Notes under the pieces: generated by a model
Seen by the model: the letters and a program-made list of their open reading frames with translations, nothing else
What the model was told of the DNA's origin: nothing
Databases searched by the model: none
In this document: positions 1-5,164 of the stretch, piece by piece
Layout of the letters: each line of letters begins with the position of its first letter
Numbering within the stretch: the stretch's first letter is position 1
NCBI GenBank assembly: GCA_037446075.1
Contig: JBBIJH010000190.1
Coordinates: forward strand, 1 to 5,164
DNA length: 5,164 nt
Origin: JBBIJH01 sp037446075
Lineage (GTDB): Bacteria; Bacteroidota; Ignavibacteria; UBA10030; JAHEZR01
Reading direction: 5' to 3'
Position numbers and translations under genes: made by a program

Positions 1-1041
1 CTCACCTGCTGCTCTGGATTCCTGAAGTCGGTTCGCGACGCTGCTCAATTCTTTGATGGGTGGCATCGTCTGAAAAATCACAAGAAGAAATCCGATCAGC
101 TCTGCGGGCTTCAGGGCCATCCCCTCGATCACCTGCTTTCCTCCATACCAAATGATGATCACACCCGCAGCGATGCTGAGGAACTCCGTCAGTGGCGAGG
201 CAAGGTTTCGGATGCGCGATATTTTCAACACGCGGCGGAAATAGTCCTGGGTTTCGCGTGCAAACTTCCGATTCTCGAATTCTTCCATTCCGAACGCCTT
301 CACGACCTTCACTCCACTAATCGTCTCCTGAAGAACGGATGTAATATCAGCAATCTTCTCTTGTATTACTCCACTCTCCTTGTGAAGCTTTATTCCAATC
401 CGGCTGATCACGTACAACGAAAAGGGGAGCACGAGAAATGATATTAGCGTCAGCTTCCAGCTGATATAAAAAGCCATGCCAAGGAAGACCAGAATCAAGA
501 GCGGCTCGCGGATCAGATTGAGAAAACTCGCGGCGACGCTCCCTTGGAGAACCGTCACGTCGTTCGTAACGCGTGAGATCAGGTTCCCGGTGCGCTCATT
601 TGTGAAATACCCCAAGGATAGCCGATGAATGTGCTTGTAAAGATCGTTACGAAGGTCTTTGATTACACCTTGCTCGACATACGCGAGTGAGTACGCTTGC
701 AGATACCCAAAGAGGTTCTTCAGGAGAAAGGCTAAGAGAATCACCAAGCAGATACGAAGGAGTGACTCGGATTTATCTTCCGTGATCGCGTACGCCTGGA
801 ACGTTTTCGAGATGCCCTCAGTTGCTTTCTCCAACCATCCCCGCACATTGGAAGCAACTGGTTCCGGCTCCGTTTGGGTCGTGGAAACGCCTTCGGGTTT
901 GAAAAGGGTCTCCAGCAGAGGAATCGCAAGATAGATCGAGGCGCCACTAAAAATGGAGAAGAGGATCGTACAGAGCACTGAGATGCTCAGGTTTCTCCAG
1001 TATCTCTTCACGTAACTCAGTAACCGAAACAGAATTGACAT
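1..1041 (-). CDS. MsbA-type ABC exporter, N-terminal membrane domain (partial, C-terminus beyond the window)
   Basis: This is the first 347 residues of an ABC exporter half-transporter; the frame is open to the left edge, so the ATP-binding domain lies outside. Hydrophobic spans fall at about residues 18-47, 95-121, 178-196, 197-217, 283-303 and 313-328, the six-helix pattern of ABCB/MsbA exporters. Family signatures are RTGNLISRVTNDV (about 150-162) and LQETISGVKVVKAFGMEEFE (237-256), the coupling-helix regions. The external loop between helices 1 and 2 (about 48-92, acidic, Thr/Pro-rich) is longer than in E. coli MsbA. I chose ATG 1041 because LFRLLSYVKRYW resembles usual family N-termini. 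An in-frame GTG at 1065, directly after the upstream stop, would add eight residues; neither start has a clear Shine-Dalgarno. Likely role (inference): ATP-driven flipping of lipid A or another lipid-linked glycan across the inner membrane, in line with the glycosyltransferase just upstream. A drug exporter of the same fold cannot be excluded. Confidence 0.9.
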   Translation of the reverse strand, partial: MSILFRLLSYVKRYWRNLSISVLCTILFSIFSGASIYLAIPLLETLFKPEGVSTTQTEPEPVASNVRGWLEKATEGISKTFQAYAITEDKSESLLRICLVILLAFLLKNLFGYLQAYSLAYVEQGVIKDLRNDLYKHIHRLSLGYFTNERTGNLISRVTNDVTVLQGSVAASFLNLIREPLLILVFLGMAFYISWKLTLISFLVLPFSLYVISRIGIKLHKESGVIQEKIADITSVLQETISGVKVVKAFGMEEFENRKFARETQDYFRRVLKISRIRNLASPLTEFLSIAAGVIIIWYGGKQVIEGMALKPAELIGFLLVIFQTMPPIKELSSVANRLQESRAAGE

Positions 1042-1065
1042 AGTTGACGGAAAGAAGGCTTTCAC

Positions 1066-1878
1066 TCACGAGCCGGACGGCGCGTGCTTCATCTCCCAAA
1101 TCATCAGATACGTCTGCGTGACAGTCATTGCATGGATCAGGGAAACCATCAGGCCATACACCCCATCGCGAAACCCTTGTTTGAAAAAGAAGAAATGTAT
1201 AAATGCCGCAGGCGGGCGGAACATCAAATCGAGGAAGGTCACACACTTCCGATTGGCTCTCTCTTGTGCTTTCAATGTGGAATACTCATTGATCTTTTGA
1301 AGCGTCGCTCGAATCGTCGGATGTGTATGATGGATGATATCCTTCGTTAGATACCCCACCGGACCTAGAACGACGAAGGACTCATGAACCCTCTTCTCAT
1401 TCATACGCGCCTTTGATTTTCGAAAGAGCCGAAGCTGATAGCCTGGATACCAACCGCAATGCTTAACCCAGTGCCCCAAGAAATAGCTTCGACGCGGAAT
1501 GTAATAACCGTCGTAGGATGATCCGTTCGCCAGGATGCCTTGAATTTCAGTCCGGAGTTCTTCACTTACTCGCTCATCCGAGTCAAGACTGAGCACCCAA
1601 TCATTCGTTGCCTGGTCAAGGGCGAACTGCTTCTGCGCTCCGTAGCCCTCCCACGCTCGGAGCCACACCTTGCCAGTATACTCATGCGCAATCTTCGCTG
1701 TGCGATCCTCTGACTGAGAATTTACCACGATGATTTCGTCCGCCCACTTCACACTCTCCAGGCATTCGCGGATTTCGTGCTCCACAGCCCCCGCAATGAT
1801 CGTCACGGAGAGCCTCTCCTTCAGCTCGCCCCCGAGGAGCCGGTCCTGAGGAGCATCAATCGACTGCCCATGTGACAT
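1066..1878 (-). CDS. Family 2 glycosyltransferase, WaaE/KdtX-like (LPS core-type)
   Basis: The complete 270-residue protein has a GT-A fold of the LPS-core glucosyltransferase type. Visible signatures are the first beta strand SVTII (24-28), CLESVKWADEIIVV (39-52), SEDRT (56-60), AWEGYGAQKQFALDQA (75-90), the metal-binding DSD (99-101) within LSLDSDERVS, and GWYPGYQLRLFRK (142-154). The C-terminus (about 216-262) is amphipathic and aromatic with a run of five Phe, as in membrane-associated members. The usual asparagine-glutamate pair after the first strand is replaced by Ala31-Val32, and the usual VVDS reads VVNS. The role (family knowledge) is transfer of a sugar from a nucleotide-sugar donor to a lipid-linked acceptor at the cytoplasmic face of the inner membrane; donor and acceptor cannot be read here. 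The start lies 6 nt after the leuS stop and has no clear Shine-Dalgarno, so translation is probably coupled. A GTG at Val25, preceded by a purine-rich AAGGAGAGG, would cut into the first strand and was not preferred. Confidence 0.93.
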   Translation of the reverse strand: MSHGQSIDAPQDRLLGGELKERLSVTIIAGAVEHEIRECLESVKWADEIIVVNSQSEDRTAKIAHEYTGKVWLRAWEGYGAQKQFALDQATNDWVLSLDSDERVSEELRTEIQGILANGSSYDGYYIPRRSYFLGHWVKHCGWYPGYQLRLFRKSKARMNEKRVHESFVVLGPVGYLTKDIIHHTHPTIRATLQKINEYSTLKAQERANRKCVTFLDLMFRPPAAFIHFFFFKQGFRDGVYGLMVSLIHAMTVTQTYLMIWEMKHAPSGS

Positions 1879-1884
1879 GGCGTT

Positions 1885-4296
1885 TCAACGAACGACGAGG
1901 TTCACCAACTTGTTCCTCACGACAATTACTTTCACGATTTGCCTGCTATCGAGATGACGTTGGATGTTTTTGTCTGCAAGTGCGGCGGCTTTCAGCGCCT
2001 CGTCGTCACTGTCAACTGGAACTGAAATCGTCGATCGTACTTTCCCATTCACTTGGAGAACAACGGTCACGGTCTCCTTCCTGATGTTCGCCTCGTCGTA
2101 CCCCGGCCATCGGGCAGAGAAAATGCTGTTCCGGTTTCCAATCCTTTCCCAGATCTCTTCGGCAAGGTGAGGTGCAAACGGTGCCAGCAAGAGCGCCAGA
2201 GTTTCAAAGAGAACTTTTTCTGTTGCCTCAAACCGCTTGATGGCGTTTACGTACTCCATGAGCCTGGCGATCGCCGTATTATACTTAAGTGATTCGATAT
2301 CCCCCGTCACTCGCTTGATCGTTTCGTGCAGTATGCCGAGGAGCTCTGGATCCCGCACGGGCTCGTCTACAATCGGGCCGTCAAGAAGCGAGTATGCTTT
2401 CTCCAGGAACCTTTGGAGTCCGATGATCCCGCTGTCACGGAAATCCCCGCCCTCTTGATAAGGGCCGAGGAACATTAGATACATGCGGAAGGTATCGGCT
2501 CCATACTTCTCGATGTAGGCATCCGGGTTGACAATATTGCCCTTCGACTTGCTCATCTTCGCGCCATCTTTGATGATCAGCCCGTGAGCACGGAAACGCT
2601 TGAAGGGCTCCTCGAAATGAAGATGTCCCATATCATGGAGAGCCATACACAAGAACCGAGTGTACATGAGATGGAGCACCGCATGCTCGTTGCCGCCAAT
2701 GTACATGTCAACTGGCAGCCATTTCTTCGTAAGGATCGGGTCCAGGGGAACATCCTCGCGCTCTGTCGATGGATAGCGGAGAAAGTACCAACCGGAGTCC
2801 AGAAAGTTATCGGAGACGTCCGTCTCGCGCCGCGCCTTGCTGTGACACTGAGGACAGGTCGTGTTCACGAACGAATCAATGCGCGCCAGAGGTGCTTTCC
2901 CACTATCGTCTGGTGCGTAGTTCTCCATTTTCGGCAAGAGGACAGGGAGATCCTGTTCTGGAACCGGAACTGTCCCGCATCCGTCACAATGAATCATCGG
3001 AATCGGGGGCCCCCAATAGCGCTGACGAGAGATGCACCAATCTCGCAGCCGATAGTTAATCGTCGCTTTGCCTGCCCCTTTTTGCTGTAACCATTCCGTG
3101 ATCCTCCGTCGTGCTTCTTCTGAGCCAAGGCCATTGAAATCGCCGGAGTTAATGAGAACGCCTTCTCCAACGTACGCTGCTTCCTTCACGTGTCCCTCTG
3201 TGCAATCCGGAGAGATGACCTCGACGATTTTCAAATCAAATCTTTTTGCAAACTCATAATCCCTTTGATCATGGGCAGGCACCGCCATGATCGCGCCCGT
3301 CCCATACTCCATGAGAACATAATCGGCGACCCAGATGGGAAGACGGGCTCCATTTGCAGGATTAATCGCATAGCGACCCGTGAAGACGCCCGTCTTTTCC
3401 CTGGTCACATCGGTGCGCTGGACAAAATCCTTTCTCTTGGCACTGGCAACATAGTCGTCGACTGCCTTCTTCAAGTTCCGGGATGTGAGAGATTCCACAA
3501 GAGGATGCTCGGGAGCGAGCACCATGTACGTCGCCCCAAAGAGCGTATCCGGGCGCGTCGTGAAGACTTTGATCTTCTCTTCTGGACCCAGGATCGGGAA
3601 GTAGATTTCTGTCCCCTCAGATCTGCCGATCCACTTCTCCTGGGCTTGCTTTGTCGTATCCGACCAGTCGATCCACTTGAGATTGTCGAGCAACTTCTGG
3701 GCGTAGGCCGTAATCCTGAAGAACCACTGGGGCAGGTCTTTCTTGAGCACAAAGACACCGGGATGACGCTCGCACTCACCACTAATTACCTGCTCGTCAG
3801 CAAGCACCGTTTTGCACACAGGGCACCAGTTTACGGGAGCTTGCTTCCGATATGCAAGGCCCGCCTTATACATCTGGATGAAAATCCATTGCGTCCACTT
3901 ATAGTAATTCGGGTTCGTTGTATCTACCGTGTGCGACCAGTCGTGCATCAAGCCCACTTGCTTCAGTTGGCGGGTGAAGTTCCGGATGTTCTTTGGAATC
4001 AGCTCGCTGGGATGCTGTCTGACGCTAAGGGCATAGTTCTCGCTGTGAATGCCGAAGGCATCGAAGCCGATGGGTTCGAAGACATCATAGCCCTGAAGCC
4101 GCTTGAATCTTCCATAGATGTCCGAACCGACGAAGGCAAAGACGTTTCCCACGTGCAGGCCCTCGGCGGAGGGGTAGGGAAACATCATGAGGTTATAGAA
4201 GGGTCGTGGGGACTTAGAAAGGTCGGGCTCGTTCGTCTTGTTGGTTTCCCAGTACTGCTGCCACTTCTTCTCGACCTCTTGGAATCGGTATCTCAA
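1885..4296 (-). CDS. leuS: Leucyl-tRNA synthetase (class I, with editing domain)
   Basis: LeuS joins leucine to tRNA-Leu using ATP in the cytoplasm. From the TTG start (803 residues), features in order are: the HIGH-type motif as HVGN (48-51) inside FPYPSAEGLHVGN; a zinc-type cluster CPVC (158-161) with CERH (175-178); the CP1 editing domain (about 224-412) with threonine-rich TTRPDT (246-251) and HDQRD (342-346); DWCISRQRYWG (419-429); CDGC (437-440) and CPQC (481-484); YIGGNEHAVLH (532-542); KMSKS (580-584); the anticodon-binding helical domain; and a C-terminal domain from about 740 with VVLQVNGKVR. All editing and synthesis motifs are present. The leucine-specific insertion before KMSKS found in E. 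coli LeuS (860 residues) is absent, so the length matches Bacillus-type enzymes of about 800. TTG 4296 is preferred because MRYRFQEVEKKW is the usual family start, AAGGAG lies 11 nt upstream, and a promoter overlaps ATG 4344. Using ATG 4344 would add 16 residues, MIRFFYKKFPEGDSIA. It is the first gene of a probable three-gene operon. Confidence 0.97.
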   Translation of the reverse strand: MRYRFQEVEKKWQQYWETNKTNEPDLSKSPRPFYNLMMFPYPSAEGLHVGNVFAFVGSDIYGRFKRLQGYDVFEPIGFDAFGIHSENYALSVRQHPSELIPKNIRNFTRQLKQVGLMHDWSHTVDTTNPNYYKWTQWIFIQMYKAGLAYRKQAPVNWCPVCKTVLADEQVISGECERHPGVFVLKKDLPQWFFRITAYAQKLLDNLKWIDWSDTTKQAQEKWIGRSEGTEIYFPILGPEEKIKVFTTRPDTLFGATYMVLAPEHPLVESLTSRNLKKAVDDYVASAKRKDFVQRTDVTREKTGVFTGRYAINPANGARLPIWVADYVLMEYGTGAIMAVPAHDQRDYEFAKRFDLKIVEVISPDCTEGHVKEAAYVGEGVLINSGDFNGLGSEEARRRITEWLQQKGAGKATINYRLRDWCISRQRYWGPPIPMIHCDGCGTVPVPEQDLPVLLPKMENYAPDDSGKAPLARIDSFVNTTCPQCHSKARRETDVSDNFLDSGWYFLRYPSTEREDVPLDPILTKKWLPVDMYIGGNEHAVLHLMYTRFLCMALHDMGHLHFEEPFKRFRAHGLIIKDGAKMSKSKGNIVNPDAYIEKYGADTFRMYLMFLGPYQEGGDFRDSGIIGLQRFLEKAYSLLDGPIVDEPVRDPELLGILHETIKRVTGDIESLKYNTAIARLMEYVNAIKRFEATEKVLFETLALLLAPFAPHLAEEIWERIGNRNSIFSARWPGYDEANIRKETVTVVLQVNGKVRSTISVPVDSDDEALKAAALADKNIQRHLDSRQIVKVIVVRNKLVNLVVR

Positions 4297-4307
4297 GGCG
4301 ATGGAAT

Positions 4308-4313
4308 CTCCTT
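4308..4313 (-). promoter_or_regulatory. Shine-Dalgarno AAGGAG for leuS TTG start
   Basis: Reading the minus strand, GAAGGAGAT sits inside the upstream extension of the leuS frame. AAGGAG ends 11 nt before TTG 4296, slightly long but usable spacing. It is the strongest ribosome-binding match near either candidate start and supports the internal start over ATG 4344, which has no comparable sequence before it. Confidence 0.55.
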
Positions 4314-4333
4314 CAGGGAATTTTTTGTAGAAA

Positions 4334-4362
4334 AATCTAATCATTTTTCAGCCCATTGTCAA
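4334..4362 (-). promoter_or_regulatory. Candidate sigma70 promoter of the leuS operon
   Basis: The minus strand shows a perfect -35 TTGACA (4362-4357), a spacer of exactly 17 nt, and a -10 TAGATT (4339-4334), matching TATAAT at four of six positions including the key first, second and last. Initiation would fall near 4327, about 30 nt before TTG 4296 and downstream of ATG 4344. A transcript from here could be read only from the TTG start. Evidence is by eye; no promoter score was computed. Confidence 0.5.
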
Positions 4363-4384
4363 CCTGCCGAAGATTCCAGTTTGC

Positions 4385-4413
4385 TTGCATTTATAACAGG
4401 CATTTGATATATT
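4385..4413 (+). promoter_or_regulatory. Candidate promoter for the racemase-like gene
   Basis: On the plus strand TTGCAT (4385-4390) is followed after 17 nt by TATATT (4408-4413), with TG at 4405-4406 forming an extended -10. The -35 match is weak (three of six). Initiation near 4420 would leave an untranslated leader of about 165 nt before ATG 4584. It overlaps the extended -10 of the opposite strand. Confidence 0.33.
4390..4398 (-). promoter_or_regulatory. Candidate extended -10 element upstream of leuS
   Basis: The minus strand reads TGTTATAAA, an extended -10 (TGn plus TATAAA). No good -35 lies 16-18 nt upstream, as is usual for extended -10 promoters. Initiation near 4383 would give a leader of about 40 nt to ATG 4344 or about 87 nt to TTG 4296. 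It may be a second leuS promoter; it is AT-rich and could be chance. Confidence 0.3.
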
Positions 4414-4583
4414 CGCTCCAACGAAGCTTCACCATGGCGTGGTTTCCCTTCAGGAGGCGCATCTCCTCTTCCGGATTTTTCTCTTTCCTGCGGACTGCAC
4501 CTCCTCACAATTGAAGAATCACCCACGGGTTTCTTGCCGTCAAGGCCAGCGAAATCAGTTGTGAACAGATCCTTTCTCGAGTC

Positions 4584-5164
4584 ATGAGCTTCTCACGCCG
4601 CTCGTTTTTCAAACTTGGCCTTGCACTTCCTTCTTTGAAGTGGCTGCCGCATGAGTTCCACCTCACGACCAGAAAAGATTCGTCCTTTGACCCTTGGGTA
4701 GAGCTCAATAGCCAGAACCTTCGCCACAATATCGCCGAGATAAGTAAGAGAGTCGAGGGGCGACCGATCTTGGCTGTGATCAAGAACAATGGTTATGGAC
4801 TTGGCACCGTGAACGTTGCCAGAATCCTGGAACCACTTGACCCCGTCGCAGGTCTTGCAGTTGTTAAGTTGCAGGAAGCCGTGACACTGTGTGAAGCTGG
4901 AATCCAAAAGCCTGTGTTACTTATGGGCCCATTCGACGAGATCGAGCTGCGTGAGATGGTGGAACAAGACATCACCCCGATGGTGTACACACCGATCGGC
5001 TCGATGCTGGAAGAGCTTTCCGTGAAATATCAGAAGAGGATTCCAATCCACATTTGCGTCGATACTGGCATCGGGCGAGTTGGAGTTCCACACCACCAAG
5101 CGGCTGAACTCATCCGCGATCTTGCGAGTCGTAAGTCGATTCTTATTGAAGGAATCATGATGAC
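4584..5164 (+). CDS. alr: Alanine racemase-family PLP enzyme with twin-arginine leader (partial, C-terminus beyond the window)
   Basis: The first 193 residues are visible and the frame is open at the right edge. Residues 36-193 follow the alanine racemase N-terminal barrel: WVELNSQNLRHNI (38-50); the PLP-lysine motif AVIKNNGYGLG (64-74, Lys67); AGLAVVKLQEAVTLCEAGI (89-107); PVLLMGP (110-116); and VDTGIGRVGV (159-168) with Arg165. The family interconverts L- and D-amino acids, mainly alanine for peptidoglycan. Two departures stand out. Residues 4-10 read SRRSFFK, a near-perfect Tat export motif, followed by a short, moderately hydrophobic stretch (11-22) without an obvious AxA cleavage site. 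In addition, Cys158 occupies the place of the carbamylated lysine of canonical Alr, seven residues before the catalytic-site arginine. Both suggest an exported, possibly broad-specificity racemase (inference); the gene symbol reflects family only. ATG 4584 is the only possible start after the in-frame TGA at 4512. No good Shine-Dalgarno is seen. Confidence 0.88.
   Translation, partial: MSFSRRSFFKLGLALPSLKWLPHEFHLTTRKDSSFDPWVELNSQNLRHNIAEISKRVEGRPILAVIKNNGYGLGTVNVARILEPLDPVAGLAVVKLQEAVTLCEAGIQKPVLLMGPFDEIELREMVEQDITPMVYTPIGSMLEELSVKYQKRIPIHICVDTGIGRVGVPHHQAAELIRDLASRKSILIEGIMM

Larger units (their letters stand above)
4297..4583. other. Divergent intergenic region between leuS and the racemase-like gene
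   Basis: About 290 nt separate the two preferred start codons. The leuS-proximal half holds the candidate promoters of both strands, clustered at 4334-4413. The other half (4420-4583) has no recognisable gene, tRNA or rho-independent terminator. A short inverted repeat (AGGAG, six-nt loop, CTCCT, about 4452-4467) has only five base pairs and no U-tract. In the racemase frame, a TGA at 4512-4514 closes the reading frame upstream, and no ATG, GTG or TTG lies between it and ATG 4584. Short frames on both strands are discussed under findings and rejections. Confidence 0.6.

Noticed and set aside
659..934. Plus-strand 91-codon frame opposite the exporter
   Set aside because: The minus strand is continuously open here and encodes exporter helices; this is its shadow.
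947..1246. A 99-codon minus-strand frame spanning the end of the glycosyltransferase and the start of the exporter
   Set aside because: It overlaps two strongly supported genes in another frame and its sequence shows no domain.
3190..4407. A 405-codon open frame on the plus strand, antisense to the 5' half of leuS, plus a 168-codon one at 2584-3090
   Set aside because: They lie opposite a gene with every LeuS motif intact, show no recognisable domain, and 3190-4407 runs through the candidate leuS promoters. They are best explained as shadow frames of a codon-biased gene.
4423..4437. Short palindromes GAAGCTTC and CCATGG near the candidate promoters, considered as an operator
   Set aside because: Perfect 6-8 bp palindromes are expected several times by chance in 5 kb, and the symmetry does not extend outward.
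4452..4467. Inverted repeat AGGAG/CTCCT considered as a terminator or leader hairpin
   Set aside because: It has only five base pairs, no U-tract, and no matching alternative structure was seen.
4434..4514. A 26-codon plus-strand frame starting MAWFPFRRRIS, in the same frame as the racemase gene and ending at TGA 4512
   Set aside because: It has no ribosome-binding site, no recognisable product and is closed by a stop before the racemase start. A frameshift-free N-terminal extension of the racemase is therefore impossible, and a regulatory upstream frame has no support.
4505..5099. Several minus-strand frames of 60-104 codons opposite the racemase-like gene
   Set aside because: The plus-strand frame carries the racemase motifs; the opposite frames have no recognisable sequence features and overlap each other.
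1..5164. CRISPR arrays, tRNA or rRNA genes, insertion sequences, phage or defence genes
   Set aside because: No spaced direct repeats, cloverleaf, terminal inverted repeats or transposase/nuclease motifs were seen; the window is almost fully accounted for by four housekeeping or envelope genes.

Overview
The window looks like chromosomal DNA from a Gram-negative-type bacterium of roughly balanced base composition. It holds three genes on the minus strand (leuS, then a WaaE-like family 2 glycosyltransferase, then an MsbA-type ABC exporter that runs off the left edge). One divergent plus-strand gene, an alanine racemase-family enzyme, runs off the right edge. The lipopolysaccharide-type glycosyltransferase and MsbA-like exporter imply an outer membrane. 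The phylum cannot be fixed from the sequence alone. The LeuS signature HVGN and the long first external loop of the exporter argue against an Enterobacteria-like relative.

Layout. Positions 1-1041 (minus) are the N-terminal 347 residues of the exporter, covering the membrane domain only. Positions 1066-1878 (minus) are a complete 270-residue glycosyltransferase. Positions 1885-4296 (minus) are a complete leucyl-tRNA synthetase of 803 residues; a start at 4344 would give 819. The gaps are only 24 and 6 nt, so these three are very likely one transcription unit reading right to left. Positions 4297-4583 are the divergent control region, with candidate promoters on both strands and no convincing gene. 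Positions 4584-5164 (plus) are the first 193 residues of an alanine racemase-fold, PLP-dependent enzyme whose N-terminus carries a twin-arginine motif.

How the genes fit together. LeuS charges tRNA-Leu in the cytoplasm. The glycosyltransferase probably adds a sugar to a lipid-linked glycan such as the LPS core on the inner face of the cytoplasmic membrane, and the exporter would flip such a lipid across. The racemase-like protein may act outside the cytoplasm on D-amino acids. It has a twin-arginine leader, and a cysteine stands where canonical alanine racemases have the carbamylated lysine.

I do not see a previously undescribed multi-gene system. The points most worth following are the exported, non-canonical racemase; the leuS start and promoter, where a good promoter overlaps the upstream ATG and so favours an internal TTG start; and a two-residue change in the nucleotide-binding motif of the glycosyltransferase.
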